Assembly: GCA_964389525.1 (NCBI GenBank)
Contig: CAYMEX010000002.1
Span: 62,001 to 126,000, forward strand
Reading direction: 5' to 3'
Length of the DNA stretch: 64,000 nucleotides
Source: JAFLTL01 sp964389525
GTDB lineage: Bacteria; Bacteroidota; Bacteroidia; Bacteroidales; Muribaculaceae
The translations under genes and the position numbers were made by a program. Shown piece after piece: positions 43,935-53,098 of this stretch. Every line of letters starts with the position of its first letter. Position 1 is the stretch's first letter. Below the pieces are notes generated by a model, which did not search any database, was not told where the DNA came from, and saw nothing but the letters and a program-made list of their open reading frames with translations.

Positions 43935-45569
43935 ATGAAAAGTGAACTTATCGTAGACGTTCAATCCAACGAAATTTCTGTCGCACTCCTCGAAGACTCG
44001 CGTCTCGTGTCGCTGCAGAAAGAATCACGGGGGATTGCCTATGCCGTCGGCGACATTTATCTGGCCAAAGTCAAAAAACTTATGCCCGGACTGAATGCCG
44101 CCTTCGTCAATGTGGGCTATGAAAAAGACGCGTTTCTTCATTATCTGGACCTTGGCCCCAGGTTCTCATCCTACTCCCAGTATGTCCGCGAGCTTCTCGC
44201 CGACAAAAAGCACTTACCGCAGCTTCAGAAAAAAACGCTACTGCCCGAGATAGACAAACACGGCGCGATTGCCGACGTTCTCTCACCCGGACAAGAGCTG
44301 CTCGTCCAGATTGTCAAAGAGCCAATTTCCTCTAAAGGACCAAGACTCACGACCGAAATCTCACTTACAGGACGATATCTCGTGCTGATGCCATTCAACG
44401 ACAAGATATCGGTCTCTCAGAAAATCAAGTCGGGCGAAGAACGCACACGACTACGCCAGCTTCTGGGCAGCATTAAACCAAAAAATTTCGGCATAATCGT
44501 CAGAACATCGGCCGAGGGAAAGAAAGTCGCGGAGCTCAACGCTGAGCTGAAAGCCCTCATGAAATGTTGGGAAGACGCTCTTGCCAAAGCACAGAAAGTA
44601 AGTGCGCCGGCTCTTGTTTTTGAAGAAGAAAGCCGCATTGTCACAGCGCTGCGCGACATCTTCTCCACATCATTTCAAGACATATACGTCAACGACACCG
44701 AGATCACACAGCAGATACGCAACTACGTGTCGATTATTGCACCCGAGAGTCGTGACATAGTCAAGGAATACACCGCTCAGGAACCGATCTTCGACAAATT
44801 CGGCATTACTCGCCAGATTAAGTCGTCGTTCGGAAAAACAGTGTCATTCCGTAGCGGAGCATACATTATCATCGAATCGACCGAAGCGTTGCATGTCATT
44901 GACGTCAACTCTGGAAACCGCTCAAAAGCTTCAAGCGATCAGGAGTCAAACGCTCTTGAAGTGAACCTGAGAGCCGCCGACGAGATAGCCAGGCAGCTGC
45001 GTCTGCGCGACATGGGAGGGATTATAGTGATCGATTTCATCGACATGGCGAAACAGGAGCACCGACAGGCGCTCTTCGACCACATGAAGGAAGTGATGGC
45101 AAACGACCGTGCAAGGCACAATATTCTGCCTCTTAGCAAATTCGGTCTCATGCAGATTACAAGGCAGCGCGTGCGCCCGGCTCTTGACATTGTCACGACC
45201 GAAAGCTGTCCCTCATGCTTCGGAAAAGGCGAGATACAACCCTCGTTACTGTTCACCGACACACTGAAAGAGAAACTCGATTACCTGATCAACGATCTGC
45301 AGCAACGCAATTTTGTGATGTACGTACATCCATTTGTCGATGCATACATCAAAAAAGGACTTCTGACATCGCTATATCGCAAATGGCGCATGGAGCTCGG
45401 AAGAAGTTTCAAGATACTCCCCGACCAGTCCCTTGCATATCTGCAGTACCGCGTCATCGACAGCCACAAAAATGAAATTGACCTCAAAGAGGAAAAAGAC
45501 ATGGCGTCGGCTGCCACAAAAACAAAAAACAAAGCCAGGAACCGGGGCAACAACACTAACGACGAATGA
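43935..45569 (+). CDS. rng: Ribonuclease G (Rne/Rng family)
   Basis: 544 residues from the ATG at 43935 (MKSELIVDVQSNEISVALLE); the upstream frame extension lacks family similarity. An S1 domain is interrupted near residues 35-120 (VGDIYLAKVKKLMPGLNAAF). The catalytic DNase I-like subdomain holds ALHVIDVNSGNR and GGIIVIDFIDM with the metal-binding aspartates, followed by the Zn-link motif CPSCFGKG. It lacks the long C-terminal scaffold of RNase E. It processes 16S rRNA ends and decays mRNA. The C-terminal about 20 residues are Lys/Asn-rich. Confidence 0.94.
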   Translation: MKSELIVDVQSNEISVALLEDSRLVSLQKESRGIAYAVGDIYLAKVKKLMPGLNAAFVNVGYEKDAFLHYLDLGPRFSSYSQYVRELLADKKHLPQLQKKTLLPEIDKHGAIADVLSPGQELLVQIVKEPISSKGPRLTTEISLTGRYLVLMPFNDKISVSQKIKSGEERTRLRQLLGSIKPKNFGIIVRTSAEGKKVAELNAELKALMKCWEDALAKAQKVSAPALVFEEESRIVTALRDIFSTSFQDIYVNDTEITQQIRNYVSIIAPESRDIVKEYTAQEPIFDKFGITRQIKSSFGKTVSFRSGAYIIIESTEALHVIDVNSGNRSKASSDQESNALEVNLRAADEIARQLRLRDMGGIIVIDFIDMAKQEHRQALFDHMKEVMANDRARHNILPLSKFGLMQITRQRVRPALDIVTTESCPSCFGKGEIQPSLLFTDTLKEKLDYLINDLQQRNFVMYVHPFVDAYIKKGLLTSLYRKWRMELGRSFKILPDQSLAYLQYRVIDSHKNEIDLKEEKDMASAATKTKNKARNRGNNTNDE

Positions 45570-45644
45570 TACTTGAGCCGTGACAACCAAGAAGTCACCG
45601 CACAAGCCTGTCGTTCTGACGTCCGCCCGTTACGCGTCTCTCTG

Positions 45645-46508
45645 ATGGCCGACAAAACAGAAACCTACATGCGCAAGCCCGAGTGGCTTCGCATTAAGCT
45701 CCCCGACGCAATCAAGTCGGGTAAAATCCGGCAGATGCTTGCCGAGAGAAATCTTAACACAATCTGCTCAAGCGGGATGTGTCCCAATCGTGGCGAGTGC
45801 TGGTGTGCCGGCACCGCCACTTTTATGATTGGGGGCGACACATGCACGCGGGCATGTCGGTTCTGTGCGGTGAAGACAGGGCGGCCGGGCACACAGCCCG
45901 ATCCGGCCGAAATCGAAAACATAGTACGCTCCATAAAAGAGCTTGAACTCAGACACGCCGTGGTCACATCGGTCGACCGCGACGATCTGCCCGACGGAGG
46001 TGCTGCGCACTGGGCAACGCTGATACGTGCCATACGCCGGCACTGCCCCGGAGTGACACTCGAGACACTGATCCCCGATTTTCAGGGCAAGACCGAACTT
46101 GTCGACATCGTCATCGCCGAGCGGCCCGACGTGATATCGCACAACCTCGAGACCGTGCGCCGTCTCACACCCGAAGTCCGATGCTCGGCCACCTACGACC
46201 GGTCGCTTGCAGTGCTCCGACACATCGCCGCAAGCGGCATACGCACCAAGTCAGGCATCATGCTCGGACTTGGCGAGACACCCGAAGAAATCCTGCAGAC
46301 AATGGACGACCTCATTGCTGTCGGATGCGAGGTAATGACCATCGGACAATATCTGCAGCCCTCGCGCTCACACTATCCGGTCAAAGAATACATTACACCT
46401 GAGACTTTCGAGCAATACCGCCTTGCCGGTATTGAAAAAGGATTCCGACACATCGAGAGCTCCCCATTTGTCAGAAGCAGCTACCACGCCGAGCGCCATG
46501 TCCATTGA
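45645..46508 (+). CDS. lipA: Lipoyl synthase
   Basis: 287 residues from the ATG at 45645. Both iron-sulfur motifs are complete: the auxiliary-cluster C-x4-C-x5-C (Cys41, Cys46, Cys52) and the radical-SAM C-x3-C-x2-C (Cys67, Cys71, Cys74 in CTRACRFC). The C-terminal SSPFVRSSYHAE holds the conserved serine. It inserts sulfur at C6 and C8 of the octanoyl group on lipoyl-dependent enzymes. Its last 11 bases overlap the start of lipB, indicating translational coupling. Confidence 0.96.
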   Translation: MADKTETYMRKPEWLRIKLPDAIKSGKIRQMLAERNLNTICSSGMCPNRGECWCAGTATFMIGGDTCTRACRFCAVKTGRPGTQPDPAEIENIVRSIKELELRHAVVTSVDRDDLPDGGAAHWATLIRAIRRHCPGVTLETLIPDFQGKTELVDIVIAERPDVISHNLETVRRLTPEVRCSATYDRSLAVLRHIAASGIRTKSGIMLGLGETPEEILQTMDDLIAVGCEVMTIGQYLQPSRSHYPVKEYITPETFEQYRLAGIEKGFRHIESSPFVRSSYHAERHVH

Positions 46509-47148
46509 GATACGCCGTATCCCGGGCTTGCTTCCCTATCGCGAGGGATGGGAGATGCAGCACACACTCCTGTCGGAAGTCGACAGAGGCGTCACACCCG
46601 AGACGATTCTCATTGTCGAGCATGAGCCGGTGTTCACACTCGGTTTTCATGGCAACGCCTCTAACATGCTTGCCTCCGAAGAGCTCCTGCGGCGTCGGGG
46701 AGCAGAGATAATACGCGTCGAGCGGGGAGGCGACATCACCTTTCACGGACCCGGACAACTGGTTGCCTATCCCGTTTTGCGACTGCGCGACAGGCATTAC
46801 GGAGTAAAATCCTACGTCAGCCGTCTCGAGCAGTCGGTCATCGACACATGCGCCGCCTTTGGCATAAGATCGGGTCGCGTCGAGGATGCCACTGGAGTAT
46901 GGTGCGGCATAGACACTCCCGCCGAGCGCAAGATATGCGCCATCGGTGTCAAGGTGTCGCACGGAGTCACCATGCACGGGCTCGCCCTCAACGTCACAAC
47001 CGATCTCGAATGGTTCCGCCTCATAAATCCATGCGGCTTCGTCACAAAAGGCGTCACATCCATTCTTGCAGAAACCGGCGAAACACCCGACTTCGCCCAC
47101 GTCGCCACAATCCTCGCCGACAACCTCCGTGCAGCTCTTACGGAATAA
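46498..47148 (+). CDS. lipB: Lipoyl(octanoyl) transferase
   Basis: 217 residues from the ATG at 46498, which overlaps the end of lipA. The substrate-binding RGGDITFHGPGQLVAYP, the catalytic Lys152 (AIGVKV) and Cys179 (NPCGF) are all present. It moves octanoate from acyl-carrier protein to lipoyl domains, upstream of LipA. The 3' end overlaps by 11 bases the 3' end of the convergent histidine-kinase gene. Confidence 0.95.
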   Translation: MSIEIRRIPGLLPYREGWEMQHTLLSEVDRGVTPETILIVEHEPVFTLGFHGNASNMLASEELLRRRGAEIIRVERGGDITFHGPGQLVAYPVLRLRDRHYGVKSYVSRLEQSVIDTCAAFGIRSGRVEDATGVWCGIDTPAERKICAIGVKVSHGVTMHGLALNVTTDLEWFRLINPCGFVTKGVTSILAETGETPDFAHVATILADNLRAALTE

Positions 47149-48367
47149 CGATCCTGAACACAGGATGCGGGCTGCGTCGCATAAGCTCCACACTTGCACC
47201 TCCGTTGCGCCGCAGCAGCTGTCTTGACAGAGCCAGACCGATACCGCTCCCCTTGGGTTTTGTGGTGAAAAACGGTATGAAAACCTTATCGGCTATTTCA
47301 TCAGGTATCTCCGGGCCGTTGTCCGCGATCTCGATTGTCACCGACTCGTCATCCTGGAGCCGTCCTCTCACCGTCACACGTCCTCCGTCGGCCACACAGC
47401 AGCTGTTTTCGACTGCATTCTTCAGAAGATTCACGATCGACTGGCTGAGCATACCCTCGTCGCTGTACACCATCACATCCTCATTTCCGGCAATATCGAT
47501 ATCGATCACGCTCTTTGCATCATCTCCGTTTCCCGCGATGCAGTAAACCAGATTGACACATCGCGCCAGAAAGTCACGAAGAAGAAATGCTTTCGGAGCC
47601 GGGTCGGGCATATGAGTCAGATGCCTGTATGAATTGACGAAGTTCCTCAGATAATCCGACGCGCTGACAATAGTCTTCAACTGCTGGCGCACACCATCCG
47701 ACATCGCCTCCCCCTCCGACGAGTCAAGCACATTCCCCGTAAGCGATATTATAGGCATGATGGCATTGTTAAACTCATGCACCACTACCTGCGAGAAACG
47801 CATCCACGACTCCATGTCGCGGTCGGCAACTGCCGAAGTCGCATCGTCGAGAGTCAGCATAAGGTATTCATCGCCCTGATCTTCAAACTCCGAGACGCAC
47901 ACGATTGCCAGACAGTTACCAAGCGTCATCACCTCTCCGCCTGAAGTCGTGCACTCTTTCCGTTCAAGAAGTTGCCCCAAACGGCTTCCAGCAAACTGCC
48001 TGACCGACGTCACCACGCTGCGCCCGAGGAGTCTCAGTGCCGCGCGGTTGCTCATAAGCGCACGCCCGTCGCTGCATCTGAACACCACAATGCCGGTCGA
48101 CGATCTCTCAAGCACCATGTTCAGAAAATGGTCGCGCGACGAGCTTTCGGCACGCAGCGCAAGAAGCATCTTTCTTATTGCCTCAAGGTTTCCCTCAATG
48201 GTTCTGTCTGCCACACGCGGCATATATGCCGCATCTCCATTTTCAAGTGCTTCAATCAGTCGGTCGGTCGATTCACGAGCCCGGCGCGTCACAGCGTTCA
48301 GCCGCAACACAAGCCAGACGATTGCCGCCGCAGCCGCTATCCCCGCCCACACAGTCGCCACACTCAT
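47138..48367 (-). CDS. Sensor histidine kinase (NtrB-like)
   Basis: 409 residues. One membrane helix (about residues 4-22) anchors it and the linker that follows resembles a HAMP region. A PAS-like domain occupies about 78-180. The phospho-acceptor is His197 in VVVHEFNNAIMPI, an HEFNN motif of the NtrB-like class. The ATPase domain has the N-box LLKNAVEN, G1 IADNGPEIP and G2 GSGIGLAL. There is almost no periplasmic sensor, so it may sense membrane or cytoplasmic cues. Its ATG overlaps the stop of the regulator gene by four bases, so kinase and regulator are translationally coupled. Confidence 0.9.
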   Translation of the reverse strand: MSVATVWAGIAAAAAIVWLVLRLNAVTRRARESTDRLIEALENGDAAYMPRVADRTIEGNLEAIRKMLLALRAESSSRDHFLNMVLERSSTGIVVFRCSDGRALMSNRAALRLLGRSVVTSVRQFAGSRLGQLLERKECTTSGGEVMTLGNCLAIVCVSEFEDQGDEYLMLTLDDATSAVADRDMESWMRFSQVVVHEFNNAIMPIISLTGNVLDSSEGEAMSDGVRQQLKTIVSASDYLRNFVNSYRHLTHMPDPAPKAFLLRDFLARCVNLVYCIAGNGDDAKSVIDIDIAGNEDVMVYSDEGMLSQSIVNLLKNAVENSCCVADGGRVTVRGRLQDDESVTIEIADNGPEIPDEIADKVFIPFFTTKPKGSGIGLALSRQLLRRNGGASVELMRRSPHPVFRIVIP

Positions 48368-49698
48368 AAGCCGTGACGTTTTATCTTGTTATACAGAGTC
48401 TGGCGTGATATGCCGAGACTTTTGGCCACGAGCGTCATGTTTCCGCCATGCTCCTCAATACGCCGCGCGATCATGTCGCGCTCCATATCGGCCATCGTCG
48501 ACGCCGCAGCCTCTTCGACAACTGTCTCGCGACTCTTGAGCCCGAGCACCGAAGCCTCCACAACATCCCCGTCAGTCAATATCACAGCCTTTTCCATCAC
48601 ATGCTCGAGCTCCCTCACATTTCCCGGCCACCTGTATGCGAGGATATCGCTTTTTGCCTCGGCCGACAGATCGAGCAATGATCCCCCGCGATATTGTGCG
48701 CAATACTTGTCAATAAACTGCCGTGCGAGTGCTATCACGTCGCTTCCGCGTCTCCACAGCGGTGGTATGTCGATATGTATCGTGTTTATGCGGTAAAGAA
48801 GATCACGCCTGAAAAGCCCCTCCATCACCATACGTTCCAGATCAGACGATGTAGCCGACACAAGCCTTATATCGACCTTGCGGGGTTTCGTTTCGCCAAG
48901 TCTTGTCAGCGAGCGTTCCTGAAGCACACACAACAGTTTCGACTGAAGACGCGGTGTCAGGTTTGCGATCTCGTCGAGAAAAAGAGTTCCGCCGTCAGCC
49001 TCCTCTATGAGTCCAGCCTTCCCGGCGACAGCCCCGGTAAAAGCACCTTTGGCGTAGCCGAACAGTTCACTCTCGAAAAGACTGTCGGCTATCGCGCCCA
49101 TGTCCACATGCACAAAGCGTCCGTCGCGCCGCATCGACTTGCCATGTATCTGCCTGGCAAGAGCCGACTTTCCCGTACCGTTGTCGCCGGTGACAAGAAT
49201 CGAGGCCGTTGTCGGAGCCACACGCTCTACCATGTCGCGCACGGTCTCCATACCATGACATTCACCGTAATAAAACCCGTCATTACGCTCTGTGTGCAAG
49301 CTCTTTTTGCGCCACTTCGGCAACCCCTCTATCACGTCGGTCAGTCTGTCGCGGTCGATCGGCTTGACAATGAAATCCGTCGCACCCTCCTTGATCCCCC
49401 TTACGGCAAGATCGACGTCACCATAGGCCGTCATAAGCACCACAGGCGTCTCCGCATGATTTTTGCGCAACCACTTCAGCCAGTACAGCCCCTCGTTTCC
49501 CGACATTATGCCGGCACGGAAATTCATATCCAGAAACACGCAGGCTGGTTTCGACTCCCCCATCATCATCTCAGGCAGCCTCTCAGGTGTGGAAATCCAT
49601 ATCGGTTCAACCGACATCTGGCCGAGCATCAGACTCAGCGTCTGCCCAACCCCCTCGTTGTCATCCACGACAAGTATCTGTCTGCTCTCTCTACCCAT
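48364..49698 (-). CDS. Sigma-54-dependent response regulator (NtrC family)
   Basis: 444 residues from the ATG at 49698. The receiver domain has the acidic pair in VVDDNEG, phospho-acceptor Asp57 (VFLDMNF) and Lys112 (FIVKPID). The AAA+ domain has Walker A GDNGTGKS (171-178), the sigma-54 contact loop GAFTGA (218-223) and Walker B ending LFLDE (Asp242-Glu243). The C-terminal Fis-type helix-turn-helix is GNMTLVAKSLGISRQTLYNK. When phosphorylated it would drive sigma-54 polymerase open-complex formation. It diverges from a permease gene that has a -24/-12 promoter. Its own promoter is sigma-70-like and ends four bases before the ATG. Confidence 0.95.
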   Translation of the reverse strand: MGRESRQILVVDDNEGVGQTLSLMLGQMSVEPIWISTPERLPEMMMGESKPACVFLDMNFRAGIMSGNEGLYWLKWLRKNHAETPVVLMTAYGDVDLAVRGIKEGATDFIVKPIDRDRLTDVIEGLPKWRKKSLHTERNDGFYYGECHGMETVRDMVERVAPTTASILVTGDNGTGKSALARQIHGKSMRRDGRFVHVDMGAIADSLFESELFGYAKGAFTGAVAGKAGLIEEADGGTLFLDEIANLTPRLQSKLLCVLQERSLTRLGETKPRKVDIRLVSATSSDLERMVMEGLFRRDLLYRINTIHIDIPPLWRRGSDVIALARQFIDKYCAQYRGGSLLDLSAEAKSDILAYRWPGNVRELEHVMEKAVILTDGDVVEASVLGLKSRETVVEEAAASTMADMERDMIARRIEEHGGNMTLVAKSLGISRQTLYNKIKRHGL

Positions 49699-49702
49699 AC
49701 AG

Positions 49703-49732
49703 CAAAAATACACTTTAGCCTTAATTCTACAA
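49703..49732 (-). promoter_or_regulatory. Promoter of the regulator-kinase operon, nearly leaderless
   Basis: On the minus strand TTG (49730-49732), a 19-base gap and TATTTTTG (49703-49710). Only four bases lie between the -7 box and the ATG, so the transcript probably begins at or next to the start codon. Confidence 0.65.
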
Positions 49733-49794
49733 TGCTTTATTATTTCCAAATTCCAGACTAATTTTTAACGAGTTGTCTAAATTCTTTACACAAT

Positions 49795-49813
49795 TTGTCA
49801 AGTAATTTGACAA
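49795..49813. promoter_or_regulatory. Inverted repeat, possible enhancer site for the NtrC-type regulator
   Basis: TTGTCAA (49795-49801), spacer GTAAT, TTGACAA (49807-49813) form a perfect 7-bp inverted repeat about 65 bases upstream of the -24 element. A related half-site TTGTCTAA lies at 49773-49780. The position suits an upstream activator site; which protein binds is inference. Confidence 0.5.
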
Positions 49814-49866
49814 CACAGCACGCCACACAGGCAATACTCAGCTATAGATCAACAATTTGCATTTTA

Positions 49867-49882
49867 TGGCACGGTATTTGTG
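49867..49882 (+). promoter_or_regulatory. Sigma-54 (-24/-12) promoter of the ABC permease operon
   Basis: TGGCACG-GTAT-TTGTG fits the consensus TGGCACG-N4-TTGCW with a single change at the -12 element (GT for GC). It lies 34 bases before the ATG at 49916 and opposite the gene of an NtrC-type activator. Confidence 0.8.
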
Positions 49883-49915
49883 ATATATAATTGTAAAAAT
49901 CCTAAATTATTCATT

Positions 49916-52231
49916 ATGTTCAACAATTTACTTTACTCCTGGCGAAGTATAATATCGATGCCCCGGCAAAGCATACTCAAAGCTGTGTCGCTTGCTTTCG
50001 GCATCGGCATTTCAATTCTGCTCCTTGCACGCTTCGCCTATCTGAAAAGCTACGACACATCCTACAACGACAGCGACGATCTATATCAGACGTGGATCAC
50101 TTGGCACCTGACCGACCGCGACCTTGAACCCACGACAACCATCCCCGGCAAAATACCCACATCTATTGCCGAGGAGATGACCGATGTGTTCAGCTCAGGC
50201 TCAGCCACAAGCCGTGGAAGCATAAGTCTGATAGAGACCGACAGCCACACCAAAGCCGACGTCGTCAAATTTTACGGAGATTCCGCCTTTTTCGAGACAC
50301 TCGGCATTGATGTCCTGAGCGGTAATCCCCATCAGGATCTTAATAACCTCACTTCCGTCTATCTATCCGACAAAATGGCCACGCAACTGTTCGGATCCCC
50401 CGAAAATGCGTTAGGACACAGCGTCACCTTCAACCAGAATTACGACGAAAACTATACTGTTGCCGGCATCTTCAAGGCGCTGCCCGAAAACAACACCATG
50501 TGCCCTCAGGCAGTCCTGTCAATAGCAGGTTTTGCCCAGTATTTCCGCTGGGTGGGAGGCGATTCATGGTGGGGATTTCTCCGTAAGAAGAAAGACTGCA
50601 ATCTCAGTCTTGACGACATAAATGCCCGCATCGCGAAGATCGTCGAGAAAAACGCACCCGCATACAACGGCATATCCATTGAAATACAGGCAAGACCGAT
50701 CTCACAGTCAATCTACGACGACGGCAACATACGGTCAATGATGTACATTCTCCTCAGTCTGGCCATAACAATTCTCATCATAGCTGTATTCAACTACGTA
50801 CTCATTTCCATTGCTTCGCTGGCACGACGGGCAAAAGCCATAGGCGTGCACAAGTGCTGCGGCGCAGGCACAGGATCGATACTCTCGATGTTCGTCATCG
50901 AGACGATAATCATAATCTTTGCCGCACTCGCTCTCGCCGCATTGCTGCTTTTCACATTCCGCGACTTCATCGAGTCTACCTTGCAGACTCCCGTATCCGG
51001 TCTCTTCGATCCATCACGCCTCTGGGTTACAGCCGCCGTCATAGTCCTCACCATTATTGTAGGAGGTTTCATACCAGGCATAATGCTCTCACGCATCGAA
51101 GTATCCACCATTTTCCGCCGCTTCACCAAGACGCGCCGGTCATGGAAGCGTATCCTGCTTTTCATACAGATCACAGGAGCCACGATCATCCTCACGATGT
51201 CGACTGTCGTGCTCTCGCAGCTTAATTTCGCACTCAATCTCGATCCAGGCTACCGTATACAGGGACTCGCGATCGTGCCCTACGACTACGACACGAAAGA
51301 CGCATTTGAAGCCGATATCAGGTCACTCCCCTACGTCATCGACTACGGCTACTCCGGCTCGACACCGATATGGGGCTACTCCGGCACGATTCTTCCCGAC
51401 GACAAAGGCAATTCATCATTCTCATCCAACTTCGATGTCGCGCCCCCTGAATATGCCGATTTCATGGGATTCAGCTTCATTGCCGGACGCAACTACCGCG
51501 ACGACAGCGAGATCGTCATAAACCGATCATACTGCACCGCAAGCGGCTGGACACCCGAAAATGCGATAGGACGCGCGATCGGACATCCCGACGACAAGAA
51601 AACCATTGTAGGTGTGATTGAAGACTTCAGCATCCATTCACTTTTCAATCACAAGACCCCGTTGTGCATGATCATGCCGTCTGAAGACGGATTTCGTGCC
51701 GGAACACTGCAGATACACCTTGCCGAACCATATCTCGACAATCTGCAGAAGCTCACCGAATACATGGCCGAAAACTATCCGCAACGCAAAGACGTGCCAT
51801 CGCTTGCCACCGAAGATCTGCGACAGACCTACAGCGACGTGACACGCTTCCGCAACCTCACGTTCATTGCAGCCATAGCCATATTCTTCATCACCGTGAT
51901 GGGACTTGTAGGCTACCTCGCCGACGAGATACAGCGCCGACGCCGTGAGATAGCCATACGCAAAGCCAACGGAGCCGGAATATACGATATCGTCACCATG
52001 CTCGCACGCGACATCGTCATCTATGCGCTGCCGGGCGTCGTGCTTGGCGCACTGATCGCCAACCGCCTCGCCGCCCTGTGGCTTGAGCAGTTCACACAGA
52101 CAAGCCCATTCCTGCAGGCCATCTACGTCATGGTCCCCATAGCAGTCTTCATTGCGACTGTGATTTCAATAATTGCCATATCATGGTCGACAGCATCGTC
52201 TGACCCGGCCGAAGCACTCAAATCTGAATAA
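49916..52231 (+). CDS. ABC transporter permease, FtsX/MacB-like
   Basis: 771 residues from the ATG at 49916; the start fits the sigma-54 promoter just upstream. The topology is doubled: an N-terminal membrane helix, a large periplasmic MacB_PCD domain (about 45-255), three helices near 275-395, then a second helix near 420 with another periplasmic region and three helices at the C-terminus. REIAIRKANGAGIYDIV and KAIGVHKCCGAGTGSILS are the coupling segments after helices. It pairs with the ATPase encoded 13 bases downstream. Such mechanotransmission-type exporters handle peptides, lipids or drugs; the substrate is unknown here. Regulation by the adjacent two-component pair through sigma-54 is strongly suggested. 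Confidence 0.9.
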   Translation: MFNNLLYSWRSIISMPRQSILKAVSLAFGIGISILLLARFAYLKSYDTSYNDSDDLYQTWITWHLTDRDLEPTTTIPGKIPTSIAEEMTDVFSSGSATSRGSISLIETDSHTKADVVKFYGDSAFFETLGIDVLSGNPHQDLNNLTSVYLSDKMATQLFGSPENALGHSVTFNQNYDENYTVAGIFKALPENNTMCPQAVLSIAGFAQYFRWVGGDSWWGFLRKKKDCNLSLDDINARIAKIVEKNAPAYNGISIEIQARPISQSIYDDGNIRSMMYILLSLAITILIIAVFNYVLISIASLARRAKAIGVHKCCGAGTGSILSMFVIETIIIIFAALALAALLLFTFRDFIESTLQTPVSGLFDPSRLWVTAAVIVLTIIVGGFIPGIMLSRIEVSTIFRRFTKTRRSWKRILLFIQITGATIILTMSTVVLSQLNFALNLDPGYRIQGLAIVPYDYDTKDAFEADIRSLPYVIDYGYSGSTPIWGYSGTILPDDKGNSSFSSNFDVAPPEYADFMGFSFIAGRNYRDDSEIVINRSYCTASGWTPENAIGRAIGHPDDKKTIVGVIEDFSIHSLFNHKTPLCMIMPSEDGFRAGTLQIHLAEPYLDNLQKLTEYMAENYPQRKDVPSLATEDLRQTYSDVTRFRNLTFIAAIAIFFITVMGLVGYLADEIQRRRREIAIRKANGAGIYDIVTMLARDIVIYALPGVVLGALIANRLAALWLEQFTQTSPFLQAIYVMVPIAVFIATVISIIAISWSTASSDPAEALKSE

Positions 52232-52244
52232 CACCCGAAAAACT

Positions 52245-52931
52245 ATGATACAGCTCAACAAAATCAGCAAAGAGTTCACCACCGACACCGTGCGCACACT
52301 CGCCATACAGGATATCAACCTTTCAATCTCGCGCGGCGAATTTGTCGCCGTCATGGGCCCGTCGGGCTGCGGGAAATCGACTCTGCTCAACATCGTTGGT
52401 ACACTCGACCGACCCACATCTGGCTCATACCTTCTCGACGGCAAAGAAGTCGGCGGCCTGTCGACCTCGCAGCTCACCGCCATACGCAAAGGCAAGATCG
52501 GATTCATTTTCCAGTCGTTCAACCTCATCGACGAACTCACCGTGCGGCAGAACGTCGAGTTGCCACTGACCTATCTCAAAATTTCGGCCTCTGAGCGACG
52601 CAACCGCGTAGGCGAACTGCTTGAACGCATGAACATGTCACACCGCGTCAACCACTATCCACGCCAGCTGTCGGGCGGACAGCAGCAGCGTGTGGCGATA
52701 GCACGAGCCCTCGTCACCAACCCCGACATCATACTTGCCGACGAGCCCACCGGAAACCTCGACTCAAAAAACGGCATCGAAGTGATGGAGCTCCTCACCG
52801 ATCTCAATGCCGCAGGTACGACCGTGATGATGGTGACGCACTCCGACCGCGACGCAGCCTATGCCCACCGCACGATCACCCTCTTCGACGGACACATCAC
52901 CTCATCCATCCCCCGCAGCCACTCGCTGTGA
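52245..52931 (+). CDS. ABC transporter ATP-binding protein, MacB/LolD-type
   Basis: 229 residues from the ATG at 52245. Walker A GPSGCGKST (38-46), the Q-loop (Gln90 in FIFQSFNL), the signature LSGGQQQR and Walker B with ILADEPTGNLDS are all canonical, and the switch histidine is in MVTHS. It is the nucleotide-binding partner of the FtsX-type permease and shares its transcript. A shared palindrome unit and a terminator-like stem (53042-53079) follow. Confidence 0.94.
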   Translation: MIQLNKISKEFTTDTVRTLAIQDINLSISRGEFVAVMGPSGCGKSTLLNIVGTLDRPTSGSYLLDGKEVGGLSTSQLTAIRKGKIGFIFQSFNLIDELTVRQNVELPLTYLKISASERRNRVGELLERMNMSHRVNHYPRQLSGGQQQRVAIARALVTNPDIILADEPTGNLDSKNGIEVMELLTDLNAAGTTVMMVTHSDRDAAYAHRTITLFDGHITSSIPRSHSL

Positions 52932-52961
52932 TCTGACCGCCGCGTCAGGCATGACATTCTA

Positions 52962-53000
52962 AAGCAGCTATCTTAGCTACGATAGCTATCCACAACCCGC
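52962..53000. repeat. Isolated AGCTA-rich palindrome unit
   Basis: AGCAGCTATCTTAGC (from 52963) and what follows match the AGCTA units at about 25880 and 26050 in island C, ending in an ACCC tract. It shows that single modules of the islands also occur alone. It lies just downstream of the ABC ATPase gene. Confidence 0.6.
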
Positions 53001-53041
53001 AGCGCGAGTTGCACATTCCATAAAATTACCGCAATTAAACA

Positions 53042-53092
53042 GATCAGGGACGCACCACCAATGCCGTGCGTCCCCGATCTTTATATAGCCTT
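53042..53092. terminator. Terminator between ABC ATPase and purE
   Basis: GATC-A-GGGACGCA (53042-53054) pairs with TGCGTCCC-C-GATC (53067-53079). The plus-strand side is followed by TTTATATAGCCTTTTT. It probably ends the ABC operon and may also serve purE. Confidence 0.65.
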
Positions 53093-53098
53093 TTTCGG

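Noticed and set aside
49880..49915. Upstream extension of the permease frame
   Set aside because: It would begin inside the sigma-54 promoter; the ATG at 49916 gives the normal membrane-helix start.
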